Below are positions 8,844-17,843 of a stretch of 64,000 bases of DNA, in pieces (the stretch's first letter is position 1; each line of letters opens with the position of its first letter). The DNA is from an uncultured Clostridia bacterium (GTDB lineage: Bacteria; Bacillota; Clostridia; Christensenellales; UBA1242): contig CAKVHT010000001.1 of assembly GCA_934754375.1 (NCBI GenBank), forward strand, positions 124,001 through 188,000, written 5' to 3'. The notes under the pieces are model-generated. The model did not search any database and had not been told where the DNA came from. It saw nothing but the letters and a program-made list of their open reading frames with translations. Position numbers and translations under genes: made by a program.

Positions 8844-8856
8844 AGTGGAATTTTTT
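8829..8856 (+). terminator. Terminator overlapping the ddh stop codon
   Basis: Arms TTCCACTT (8829-8836) and AAGTGGAA (8843-8850) followed by six T; the TAA stop at 8841-8843 spans loop and 3' arm. Confidence 0.8.
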
Positions 8857-8969
8857 CCTGTGGTTGATAACACCCACATTTGTGTGTATAAACTATATAG
8901 GTCTATTTGAAACTATCATAATTATAATGTAGTATTTTAATGACTGTTATGTTTAATTGAAAAGCAAGT

Positions 8970-10793
8970 TTATTTTTTTGTTGATTTTTTCTTTGGCTTT
9001 TCAACAATAGGTTTCCAACTTGCATCTATCAATCTGCCTTCGTCAAAACATGCAACATTAGGGCATTGTTTACGATGAATGATAACACCTCTTCCAGTTG
9101 AGACAAACCCAACAATTTCATCTCCGTACATTGGTCTGCAACAGCCTGCAAATTTCATCAAGATGTTGTTAAGACCTTTAAGTGAAACCTGATTTTCTTG
9201 CGGGTCAGCAAGAGAGATTGTGTTGTGAGAAACAATTTGCTCTTGTTCTGCTTTAAATTGTTTTTGGAATGCAAGCGCAAGTTTATTTGCAATTGCAATA
9301 GGTTTTATTGCGTTTGTGCCGATAAGAGCATAAAATTCGTCAATATCTGCCACGTTATAATAGTCAATTATTTCTTGCATGGCATCGGTGTTAATAAGTT
9401 TGTTTACCGCATAGCCTTTATCTTTTATTGCATTTTCAAGCATGGTTTTGCCAAGTTTTACATTTTCTTCTTTCATGTTTCGCTTGAAAAATTCATTGAT
9501 TTTTTTGCGTGCTTCGCTTGTTTTGCAAATTTTCAACCAGTCACGAGAAGGCCCCTTTGAATTTGGGTTTGTTATAATTTCAACAATATCGCCGTTATTC
9601 AAACTGCTTGTGATAGGAACCATTTTGTCATTAACTTTTGCACCAACGCATTTGTTGCCAATCTCGCTGTGAATATTGTATGCAAAATCAATAGGTGTTG
9701 AACCTGCAGGCAAATAAATAACCTTTCCACGTGGTGTTTGCACAAAAATTTCATTATTGTAAATATCTTGATTCAATGATTTTGCCAAATCTTCAATGCT
9801 GACATTTTCATTTTCCATCATTTGCCTTAACCATGCAAGGCGGATATCAAGGCTATCCTGCTTGTTGCGTTTTTCTTTGTAAAGCCAGTGCGCAGCGATA
9901 CCGTATTCAGCATATTGGTGCATTTCCACAGTACGTATTTGAATTTCCACAGGGAAACCTTCAAATTTTACGGTGGTGTGTAATGATTGATAACCATTTG
10001 GTTTTGGTATAGCAATATAATCTTTAAATCTTCCAGGTATTGGTTCAACTTCTGTGTGGAGTCTGCCAAGCAGGGCATAACATTCGGCAACAGTGTTTAC
10101 AATTGCACGCACAGCAATAAGGTCATAAATTTGGTCAAGCGAGTGGTCTTGCAGTTTTTTGTAAATGGAGAATATATGTTTTTTCCTGCCAAAAACTTTA
10201 CCTTTTATCCCTAACTCGTCCATGCAACGTTTGGTTAAAAGGGTCAATCTTTCAACAATCGGTTGGCGTTTGTGGAAACGTTTATCAACATCTTCTTGAA
10301 TTTGATTATATTTTTCTGGTTGCAATATTAAAAATGCGCCATTTTCAAGTTCGGTTTTGTAATTAGACATGCCCAGACGAGCACTCAATGGAGCATACAT
10401 CAAAAAGATTGCTTTTGCAATTTCTTGCCTTTCATTTTCGTCAAACTCGTCTTTGTGACGCAACTTGGTTACAATCAGTGCAATTTTAAACATTATAATT
10501 CTTATATCTTTGGTGATTGCAAAGAACATTTTTCTAATGTTTTCAGTGTCTTCAGCTGAGTCGGTGATTTTGATTTTTTCCAACTTGTCCAAAATGTTCA
10601 ATGTGGCACTTGCTTCAGGATAGTCTTGTTCGGCTTGATCAAAGGATAAAATGTTATTAAGCACCAAAAAGTGGAGCAAACCCTCACATTTGATTGTTTC
10701 GCCTAATTCCATATCATCCAAAATTGCAAGCAGTGTGTCTGCTTGGTTCGTTAATTTTTCTGGTATTAATTTTTTTAATTCGTTTATTTCCAT
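8970..10793 (-). CDS. RelA/SpoT-family (p)ppGpp synthetase with degenerate hydrolase domain
   Basis: 607 residues. The synthetase domain (about 195-310) is intact: YDLIAVRAIV, GRFKDYIAIPKPNGYQSLHT and VEIQIRT..MH..AEYGIAAHW. A TGS domain follows (about 348-408), then a helical region and a zinc-finger/RIS-like end with FAGCCRPMYGDEI (about 545-600). The N-terminal HD hydrolase region keeps its helical remnant (IRKMFFAITKDIRIIMFKIALIV) but lacks the HDxxED metal motif and the usual DRLHNMRT is replaced. The C-terminal ACT domain is missing. I infer a synthetase-only enzyme of the stringent response. The promoter leaves a leader of only 3-4 bases and no ribosome site. Confidence 0.88.
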   Translation of the reverse strand: MEINELKKLIPEKLTNQADTLLAILDDMELGETIKCEGLLHFLVLNNILSFDQAEQDYPEASATLNILDKLEKIKITDSAEDTENIRKMFFAITKDIRIIMFKIALIVTKLRHKDEFDENERQEIAKAIFLMYAPLSARLGMSNYKTELENGAFLILQPEKYNQIQEDVDKRFHKRQPIVERLTLLTKRCMDELGIKGKVFGRKKHIFSIYKKLQDHSLDQIYDLIAVRAIVNTVAECYALLGRLHTEVEPIPGRFKDYIAIPKPNGYQSLHTTVKFEGFPVEIQIRTVEMHQYAEYGIAAHWLYKEKRNKQDSLDIRLAWLRQMMENENVSIEDLAKSLNQDIYNNEIFVQTPRGKVIYLPAGSTPIDFAYNIHSEIGNKCVGAKVNDKMVPITSSLNNGDIVEIITNPNSKGPSRDWLKICKTSEARKKINEFFKRNMKEENVKLGKTMLENAIKDKGYAVNKLINTDAMQEIIDYYNVADIDEFYALIGTNAIKPIAIANKLALAFQKQFKAEQEQIVSHNTISLADPQENQVSLKGLNNILMKFAGCCRPMYGDEIVGFVSTGRGVIIHRKQCPNVACFDEGRLIDASWKPIVEKPKKKSTKK

Positions 10794-10803
10794 ATATATT
10801 TAT

Positions 10804-10832
10804 ATTCTAGCATACTGCAAAAAATATTTCAA
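10804..10832 (-). promoter_or_regulatory. Promoter of the RelA/SpoT homologue, near-leaderless
   Basis: Minus strand: TTGAAA (10827-10832), 17-base spacer ending in TGC, TAGAAT (10804-10809), then 10 bases before the ATG at 10793. Confidence 0.65.
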
Positions 10833-10936
10833 TATATCAACAATTCATTATTGAACATTTTTGAAAAAACTGTCTTTTATTGGTGGTAATAACGTGTGCG
10901 GTTATAAACAATTGACGTGTTAAATAAGATATAAAT

Positions 10937-13600
10937 ATGTATAGATTGAGTGTTGAACAGGTAGTTAAAAAATTCAATAGCAGTTTGAATGGTTTAAGCC
11001 AAAATCAAGCAGATAACTTAAAAAAAGTTTATGGCCCAAACGAATTAAAAAAAGCAAAAAAACAGTCTTTTATAAAATGTTTCTTCAAACAATTTTTAAA
11101 CATTATGGTTGCAATATTGTTGGTTTCGGCTGTGATTTCAATTACGATTGCAATTGTTCATAAACAGTATAGCGATTTGTTTGAGGGCTTTGTTATTTTG
11201 TTTATTGTTGTAACAAATGCTTTTATAGGCGTTTTTCAGGAGAGCAAAGCGCAGGCATGTATTGACGATTTGCAAAAATATTGCAAAACAACCGTAAAAG
11301 TTTTGCGTGGAGGGGTTACGGTTAATATTGATAGCAGTTGCCTTGTGCCAGGGGATATAGTCGAATTGGAAGCAGGCAATATCGCACAAGCAGATATTAG
11401 GTTGATATCATCAAACAACCTTGCTTGTGACGAAAGTTCACTTACTGGCGAAAGTCTGCCTGTTGAAAAAAATTCTGATTTAATTTTTCTTGAAAACACA
11501 CCTTTGGCAGAGCGAAAAAATATGGTATTTTCTGGCAGTATGATTGTTAGAGGTAGGGCAAGAGGTGTGGTTACAGCAACTGCAAACAACACAGAAATCG
11601 GCAAGATTGCAAACATATTGTTTAACACAAAAAAAGAAATAACTCCTCTTCAAAAATCAATAAACAAAATCGGCAAAATCATAACTTGGACAGTGATTGC
11701 AGTTTGTGTGGTTATTTTGATTTTTGAAATTGTTGCAGGGCATGGGGCACTTAATGCTATCATGACATCAGTTTCTCTTGCGGTGGCTGCAATTCCTGAA
11801 AGTTTGCCTGCTGTTATCACAATTATTTTGGCATTGGGCGTACAGCAACTTGCAAAGCGAAAATGTATTATCAAGCATTTAAATGCTGTGGAAACTTTAG
11901 GTAGTTGCGAAATTATTTGTTCGGACAAGACTGGAACTTTGACAATGAACAAAATGCAGGTTGTTGAAACATTTTTAAACAATCAAACAAACTGCAAACA
12001 TGGTGAAGAGTTTGAAGAAATGTTAAATTGCATGGTAAATTGCAACAATGTAAAAATGCAAGATAAGACTATGTCTGGAGAGCCAACCGAACTCGCTATA
12101 TATGAATATGCTATGTCATGCAAGAGCATCAAAAAGATGAAAGTTGTGCATGAAATTCCGTTTAATTCCAATCGAAAAATGATGAGTGTAATTGTTAATG
12201 GTAACGGATTAAAAAGTTATGTCAAGGGTGCGCCTGAAATGGTCATCGCAAAATGTACAAAAATAATGCAAGATGGCAAAATTTTAACATTGACTGACGA
12301 ACAAAAACAAAAATTAAGGCAGACAGCAGATGAAATGAGTGATAAAGCATATCGTGTTATGGCTTTTGCTCTGAAACAATTCGACGTGTTTGATTTGAAC
12401 TCAAACATTGAAGATGATTTGGTCTTTTTGGGCTTGTGTGGAATGATGGATAATCCTAGACCTGAAGTTAAGGTTAGCATAGAAAAATGTTTTAAAGCAG
12501 GGCTTAAACCTGTTATGATAACAGGGGATCATAAACGTACCGCCTTTGCGATAGCAAAGCAATTGGGTATTGCAACAGATATTGGGCAGGTGATAACTGG
12601 TGCTGAAATAGATGACCTATCGGATAAAGAATTGGTAAAACGTTGTGCACATTATTCTGTGTTTGCACGTGTTAGCCCAGAGCATAAGGTTAGGATTGTT
12701 CAAGCCTTCAAGTCCACAAAAAAGATAGTTGCAATGACAGGTGATGGGGTCAATGATGCACCAAGTTTAAAAATCGCAGATATTGGTGTTGGCATGGGTA
12801 AGTCTGGCACTGATGTTGTAAAAAATGTGGCAGACATGGTTGTTACTGACGATAATTTTGCTTCTATTGTTGTGGCAGTTGAAGAAGGTAGAAAGGTTTA
12901 TAGCAATATCCAAAAAGCATTACAATTTTTGATATCCACAAATTGCGTTGAAGTTTTTGGTATGTTGCTTGCGTTGATGATTTTTCCGCAATATACATTT
13001 TTGTTGCCTGCTCAAATGTTGTTTATAAATCTTGTAACTGATAGTTTGCCTGCTTTTGCTTTGGGTATGGAAAATGTTGAGCCTGAAGTTATGTTGTCTC
13101 CGCCAAGAGATAGAAGGGCTGGATTGTTTGGTGGCAAAGTTGGTGTGGCGATAATCTATCAGTCAATCCTGCAAACACTTATTGTTATGCTTGTTTTTGT
13201 GATAGGCGTTTATTGTTATTCTGCTGAACAAGCAAGCACAATGGTTTTCTTCACCATTATATTTATGCAAACTTTACATAGTATCAACTGTAAAACAAAC
13301 AATAATTTAAAACATAAAAACCTGTTGGATAATAAAGTTTTTAATATCTGTTTTATTATCACAATGGCAATTAATTTGTCAGTTGCGTGTTTGCCATTTA
13401 TGTATAAATTATTTGGCTTAACTTTCTTAAATTTTTCACAATGGTTGATTGTTATAATTGCCTCAGTGTTGATTATTCCAACATGTGAATTGATGAAATG
13501 TAAATTAGAAAAAGAAAAATTTGAGCCAGTAAAAGACAACAAAAAATTAAAGCAAAAAAATAAAAAATATAATTTAAATATAAAAAAACATGCAAAATAA
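10937..13600 (+). CDS. P-type Ca2+-transporting ATPase
   Basis: 887 residues, full-length type II P-ATPase that exports a cation, probably Ca2+. The phosphorylation motif SDKTGTLTMNKM is near residue 330; TGES lies in the actuator domain; TGDGVNDAPSL marks the hinge. The M4 motif reads AAIPESLPAV and M6 reads NLVTDSLPA, as in LMCA1/SERCA-like calcium pumps. About ten membrane helices are visible. The C-terminus ends in a lysine/asparagine tail. No Shine-Dalgarno site precedes the ATG; a TAAGAT ends 6 bases before it, but without a clear -35, so leaderless status is uncertain. Confidence 0.9.
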   Translation: MYRLSVEQVVKKFNSSLNGLSQNQADNLKKVYGPNELKKAKKQSFIKCFFKQFLNIMVAILLVSAVISITIAIVHKQYSDLFEGFVILFIVVTNAFIGVFQESKAQACIDDLQKYCKTTVKVLRGGVTVNIDSSCLVPGDIVELEAGNIAQADIRLISSNNLACDESSLTGESLPVEKNSDLIFLENTPLAERKNMVFSGSMIVRGRARGVVTATANNTEIGKIANILFNTKKEITPLQKSINKIGKIITWTVIAVCVVILIFEIVAGHGALNAIMTSVSLAVAAIPESLPAVITIILALGVQQLAKRKCIIKHLNAVETLGSCEIICSDKTGTLTMNKMQVVETFLNNQTNCKHGEEFEEMLNCMVNCNNVKMQDKTMSGEPTELAIYEYAMSCKSIKKMKVVHEIPFNSNRKMMSVIVNGNGLKSYVKGAPEMVIAKCTKIMQDGKILTLTDEQKQKLRQTADEMSDKAYRVMAFALKQFDVFDLNSNIEDDLVFLGLCGMMDNPRPEVKVSIEKCFKAGLKPVMITGDHKRTAFAIAKQLGIATDIGQVITGAEIDDLSDKELVKRCAHYSVFARVSPEHKVRIVQAFKSTKKIVAMTGDGVNDAPSLKIADIGVGMGKSGTDVVKNVADMVVTDDNFASIVVAVEEGRKVYSNIQKALQFLISTNCVEVFGMLLALMIFPQYTFLLPAQMLFINLVTDSLPAFALGMENVEPEVMLSPPRDRRAGLFGGKVGVAIIYQSILQTLIVMLVFVIGVYCYSAEQASTMVFFTIIFMQTLHSINCKTNNNLKHKNLLDNKVFNICFIITMAINLSVACLPFMYKLFGLTFLNFSQWLIVIIASVLIIPTCELMKCKLEKEKFEPVKDNKKLKQKNKKYNLNIKKHAK

Positions 13601-13764
13601 ATAAAAAATAATATATTTTTAATAATTTTTATTTAATTTTATTGAATTTCTATAAGTTTTACAATTATTTAATAAATTTTGACAAATTTGATTTTTTAAA
13701 CAAATAAAACCTTTTTTGAATAATTTTTTTGATTGTGACAAAAAATATTTTTAGGAGGTTTTAG

Positions 13765-14205
13765 ATGACTGTTTTTAACAAGAAAGTGCTTTCAATCATT
13801 GTTTATTTCACTTTGGTTGCTTTGGCTATTTGTGCGGCTGGTTTCTTTGTGTTTGCTTTGGTGATTAATGGCTTGCCATTTTGGGCAAAAATTATCTACT
13901 ATATTTGGGTTGGCTTGCTTGTTGGTGCAATAGTGTTTGACATTATTTGCACATGTACACATCAAGCAAAAACAATTTCGGGCTTTATCATTTATGTTTT
14001 AAGCTTGATGGCTGTGGGTATGTCAATGTTGCTTTATGTTTTGAATGCTACAACAGCAGGTATTGAACCAACATTCTTGCAAACTTATTTGTCAACATGT
14101 TTGATTTCACTTATCACAACTGGCTACATGATTGCAACATGGTGTGTAGGAGAATCTGTTGTTGAACATGCAACAGCAAACAAAGAGATTGCAGATAAAG
14201 ATTAA
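13765..14205 (+). CDS. Four-helix membrane protein of unknown function
   Basis: 146 residues with four hydrophobic helices (about 10-33, 40-63, 70-93, 110-133) and a short charged C-terminus. A strong TAGGAGG site lies 8 bases before the ATG. It is a single-gene unit between an A/T-only spacer and a strong terminator. The family was not recognised; no catalytic motif is visible. Confidence 0.7.
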   Translation: MTVFNKKVLSIIVYFTLVALAICAAGFFVFALVINGLPFWAKIIYYIWVGLLVGAIVFDIICTCTHQAKTISGFIIYVLSLMAVGMSMLLYVLNATTAGIEPTFLQTYLSTCLISLITTGYMIATWCVGESVVEHATANKEIADKD

Positions 14206-14220
14206 AAGTTGAATCATGAT

Positions 14221-14251
14221 AAAAAAGGAGAATTTCACATCTCCTTTTTTT
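14221..14251 (+). terminator. Rho-independent terminator
   Basis: AAAAAGGAGA / TCTCCTTTTT, 8-base loop, T run. Confidence 0.85.
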
Positions 14252-14369
14252 GTCTGTTATGTTAATAAAAATATAATTTTAATACTTGTCAAAATGATTT
14301 GCTTATACTTTTAAATTTTGTTTGTATATTGAGATTTTAACCTAAAATAAAAACTTTTTATATATACTT

Positions 14370-15098
14370 TCACAAAGTCCAACCACCGTCAACTCTAATT
14401 ATTTGTCCAGTGATAAATGAAGCCTTGTCGTCAAGCAAAAATTTAACAATATTTGCAATATCTTTTGGCTCGCCAATCCTTTGCATTGGGGTTTCGTCAA
14501 TGATTGAATCAACATCAGCTTTAGAGTATTGACTGTTCATTTTTGTATTTATAAAACCTGGGCAAATTGCATTAACAGTTATTCCACTGTATCCTAACTC
14601 TTTTGCAAGGGCAAGGGTCAAAGCATTAATTGCGCCTTTGCTTGCAGAGTATAAACTTTCAGTGCTTGAACCAACAACTCCCCAAACAGATGAGATATTT
14701 ACAATTCTGCCATATTTTTCACTTATCATGTATTTGCTTACACTTGAAATAACATTCACAGTTGATTTGACATTGTTGTTAAAAGTATAATCATAATCTT
14801 TGCTTGTGATGTCTTGAATCTGTTTTGTGGTGCTAACACCTGCGCAGTTGACAACGCAATCGATTTTTTTGTTGAGGGCAATTATTTTGTCAATCAAATT
14901 TTTAACACTTGTTGTGTTTGTAAGGTCGCATTTAAAAATTTCTATTTCACAATTTTTTGTGTTGTTTTGTTTTAGCATTTGAACGGGTGCATCGTTTTGA
15001 TGATAGACTAAAAAAAGTTTGTTGCCTTTTTCAGCAAGTGATTTTGCAATTTCTATGCCAATGCCACCACTGGCGCCTGTTATTAAAATATTTTTCAT
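14370..15098 (-). CDS. Short-chain dehydrogenase/reductase, FabG-like
   Basis: 242 residues. Cofactor motif TGASGGIGIE (residues 7-16), CAG motif VNCAGVS, catalytic Ser in NISSVWG, and YSASKGAIN with catalytic Tyr and Lys. The end (ITGQIIRVDGGW) is typical of 3-oxoacyl-ACP reductase, the first reduction step of fatty acid elongation, but SDRs of this kind also act on other substrates and no fatty acid genes are adjacent. The mRNA is predicted leaderless. Confidence 0.85.
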   Translation of the reverse strand: MKNILITGASGGIGIEIAKSLAEKGNKLFLVYHQNDAPVQMLKQNNTKNCEIEIFKCDLTNTTSVKNLIDKIIALNKKIDCVVNCAGVSTTKQIQDITSKDYDYTFNNNVKSTVNVISSVSKYMISEKYGRIVNISSVWGVVGSSTESLYSASKGAINALTLALAKELGYSGITVNAICPGFINTKMNSQYSKADVDSIIDETPMQRIGEPKDIANIVKFLLDDKASFITGQIIRVDGGWTL

Positions 15099-15132
15099 AT
15101 GAAGAGTATATCAAAAAATTATATTTTTTCAA
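15099..15132 (-). promoter_or_regulatory. Promoter of leaderless SDR gene
   Basis: Minus strand: TTGAAA (15127-15132), 16-base spacer, TATACT (15105-15110), 6 bases, ATG at 15098. Confidence 0.72.
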
Positions 15133-15322
15133 ATAAAAATCAAAAAAATTATTATTTTTTGCTCAATTTGGTCGGGCTTTTAATTAATTTTTATAAAAAA
15201 ATTGCATTTAATTTAAAATTTTAATGGCTAAAAAACAAATTTAACACACAACTTTACTTTAAATATTTGACTTAAAACAATAAAAGGTTGTAATATTAAT
15301 TTATAAAAAAAGGAGGAATATT

Positions 15323-15646
15323 ATGGCTGAAAAGAAAAATACAAAATCAACAAAAACCACCACAACAACAAAGAAAAGTGGAAGCTGTTGGTCTTTGAAC
15401 AAAGTTTCACTTTGGGTTATTATTGCTGTTGCTGTATTGTATTTAGTTTCAATGATTCTTTCATTGGTTGGTATCAACTTCAAGGTTGTTGCCGCCCTTC
15501 AAGGTGTTGCCACTGCTATCATGATTTGTATTGTTGCTGTTTTAGCATGGCGCTATGTGGCTAAAAAACAAACAGTTTGGAAAGTTTTGTACATTGTTTG
15601 TTTATTAGTAGTTATCGCTGGTGTTATCATTCCATTGATAAAATAG
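15323..15646 (+). CDS. Small lysine-rich membrane protein
   Basis: 107 residues. A Lys/Thr-rich cytoplasmic start (about 1-22) is followed by three hydrophobic helices (about 31-55, 56-75, 83-105). AAAGGAGG stands 8 bases before the ATG. Function unknown; the gene is a single unit with its own terminator. The Lys/Thr-rich start resembles that of the protein at 19667, which may just be a common membrane-proximal anchor style in this genome. Confidence 0.7.
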   Translation: MAEKKNTKSTKTTTTTKKSGSCWSLNKVSLWVIIAVAVLYLVSMILSLVGINFKVVAALQGVATAIMICIVAVLAWRYVAKKQTVWKVLYIVCLLVVIAGVIIPLIK

Positions 15647-15652
15647 TAATTT

Positions 15653-15682
15653 AAAAAGCTGGCTTTAATGTCAGTTTTTTTA
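15653..15682 (+). terminator. Rho-independent terminator
   Basis: AAAAAGCTG / CAGTTTTTT with one G-U pair, followed by T. Confidence 0.7.
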
Positions 15683-15838
15683 TTGGGTTGGGCAATAAGT
15701 CAAGTTTGTAAACATCAGCAAAATAAATTGGTTTATTGCTGTATTTAAATGTCTTTTATCATGCAATGTTGAATTATTTTACACCAAAATATATTGTTAG
15801 ATCGTTATTTTTAAAAATATATTTTTTTGGCATTATAT

Positions 15839-15873
15839 TTGACATGGCAAAGGTTTAATTATATAATTAAAAC
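15839..15873 (+). promoter_or_regulatory. Consensus promoter of leaderless gene 15874
   Basis: TTGACA (15839-15844), 17-base spacer, TATAAT (15862-15867): a perfect sigma-A consensus. Six bases then lead to the ATG at 15874. Confidence 0.88.
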
Positions 15874-16701
15874 ATGAAGAAAGCATTAAAAACAATATTT
15901 ATAGTTATTTTATGTTTGGCTGTCGCTGGCGGAACGGGCTATTTGTTTTTTTTAAATATGTCAAAATCGGTGTCAGCATTTGAAAATGTAAATTCTTTTA
16001 CAAGCGACATTAATCAAAAAGAATTTAACTTAGACATGCAAAAAGTTGCATTGACAGGTGGTAGTAGATTTAATCTAATGATAACCAGTTATCAAGATAT
16101 GACGGAAATAACATATAGTTTAAATTCATATTTAATAGGTTATCACAATGCAAGTGCTGAAACAAAAATCGTTGAAAAATTGTCAACATTGATATCAACA
16201 CAAAATACCATAAAAAATATGGCAGAAGAGTATTTTGTGAAGTGTAATGGTGAAGCATATAACAAAGTTGTTGGGGCAAATGATTTATACGAAAGTTTTG
16301 CAAATTACATAGCTGAGTGTGCTGAATTTAACCAATATGTGCAAGATAAAATAAAGGCAGAAATCTTAACATATAGCACAGACGTAAAATTTTCAGTTTT
16401 TGATGTATATGCAAACGTTGTTAAATTGTCATTGAAAAATTTAAAAGTTAATGATAGTGCAGACTTAAGCAATTTGAAGTTTATGCAATCTCACTTTGCA
16501 TTGAAGGATAATTATCTTTCAACAAACAATGCAAACGGCAATTTTGCAATCGAAAACAATAAGTTTATAACAGCATACAACAAGTGCGACAAAACATCAT
16601 TTGCAACAAATCTAACAAATAATTTGGCTAACGCAACTGACACAGCATCGTCTGAAGAATTGGTTGCAGCACACTATTTGAAAGTGATTTTTGGTGCGTA
16701 A
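15874..16701 (+). CDS. Membrane-anchored extracytoplasmic protein of unknown function
   Basis: 275 residues: one N-terminal helix (about 7-27, no lipobox) and an extracytoplasmic, probably helical domain rich in Asn, Lys and Glu. No family recognised. The mRNA is predicted leaderless from a perfect consensus promoter. The stop touches the ribosome site of the next lipoprotein gene, and that gene is followed 2 bases later by gltX, so this gene heads a three-gene operon. The pairing suggests that the two exported proteins work together; their link to gltX may be only positional. Confidence 0.72.
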   Translation: MKKALKTIFIVILCLAVAGGTGYLFFLNMSKSVSAFENVNSFTSDINQKEFNLDMQKVALTGGSRFNLMITSYQDMTEITYSLNSYLIGYHNASAETKIVEKLSTLISTQNTIKNMAEEYFVKCNGEAYNKVVGANDLYESFANYIAECAEFNQYVQDKIKAEILTYSTDVKFSVFDVYANVVKLSLKNLKVNDSADLSNLKFMQSHFALKDNYLSTNNANGNFAIENNKFITAYNKCDKTSFATNLTNNLANATDTASSEELVAAHYLKVIFGA

Positions 16702-16710
16702 AAGGTGAAT

Positions 16711-17841
16711 ATGAAAAAAATTTGGATTGGCTTTTTAACTTTGGTTTTAACACTCTGTGGTGTTGTAAGTTTTTCTGCGTGCAGCAAAAACACAACTTAT
16801 AATTTATCACAACTTAAAAATAGCTATCAAGCAATAACAGAAGGTTGTTCGTCAGCCACAATTTCTGGCGGAAAAATTCAATTTAATTATGCAAACTTTA
16901 AGGTTAATAATGAAAGTTATTTTCAACAAGTTATTTCTTCAACAGCACCATACACTCGATTAACAGATTTTTACAATCCGTTGTTTGAAAAATCTATGAG
17001 TTTTGTTTATGAATATATTGATGTTTGTTCAAACAAATCAATCAAGGTTGATGAACAAACAAAATTGTCACTAGATAATGATTTAAATGCGCTTAAGGTT
17101 GCATTAAAAAATGTAGATGACCATGTTTCATCTTTGGCTGATAATGTAAAATTTGTATATAATGGCGACAAAAATTATACATCAATTGCTTGCTCTCAAA
17201 GATATACAGCATTGTTTAATTCTTATGATGCGTTGTTCAGTTCTGCATTAAATTTCAGTTATGATATTTCAAACATTTATTTCAATTATGCTGTTAAAAG
17301 TGCATTGATTGATTATTCAAAACAAACAGTTGAAGAATTTAACGCAAGCACTGCGGTTATAAACTTAAAAAGCCAAACAGACAACCAAATTTTAAACTTA
17401 ACACGTGCGTATTTTAATGCTTACGTTAAAGGCAATGCGTTGACATCAACATTTGTAACACCAAATGCAGGTCAATATGCAAAACCAGATCAAAACTACA
17501 AAGATTTTTCAAATTCAGTAAGCCAAGTTAGTTTAGATGCTTCTTTTGAGGCAAGTTTGCCTGAAAAAATGGAAATAATCAATACTGACCAAACATTAAA
17601 AAACAAATTTTATGAACAAAGTGTTGCTTTATCAAATATTCAACAAATCATGAACAATGATATCAAAGTTTACCAAATCGCACTCAACGATATTGTGTAT
17701 TTGGATAAAAAGTCAGATCCAAATGCAACAGATTATGAAAAATTTTGTGTTCAAATGATTGAAAACCATAATTATATTGTGCAAGAATATAATAAGGTGT
17801 TGGTTAGATTGATAGCAATTATTAATGATGCAGGAGTTTAA
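16711..17841 (+). CDS. Lipoprotein of unknown function
   Basis: 376 residues from the ATG at 16711, which sits behind AAAGGTG; the in-frame GTG at 16705 overlaps that site. The signal peptide ends in the lipobox SFSAC (Cys about residue 24). The rest is probably all-helical, with several stretches of regular hydrophobic spacing, and no motif I recognise. It shares the operon and general style with the upstream anchored protein. Confidence 0.72.
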   Translation: MKKIWIGFLTLVLTLCGVVSFSACSKNTTYNLSQLKNSYQAITEGCSSATISGGKIQFNYANFKVNNESYFQQVISSTAPYTRLTDFYNPLFEKSMSFVYEYIDVCSNKSIKVDEQTKLSLDNDLNALKVALKNVDDHVSSLADNVKFVYNGDKNYTSIACSQRYTALFNSYDALFSSALNFSYDISNIYFNYAVKSALIDYSKQTVEEFNASTAVINLKSQTDNQILNLTRAYFNAYVKGNALTSTFVTPNAGQYAKPDQNYKDFSNSVSQVSLDASFEASLPEKMEIINTDQTLKNKFYEQSVALSNIQQIMNNDIKVYQIALNDIVYLDKKSDPNATDYEKFCVQMIENHNYIVQEYNKVLVRLIAIINDAGV

Positions 17842-17843
17842 AA

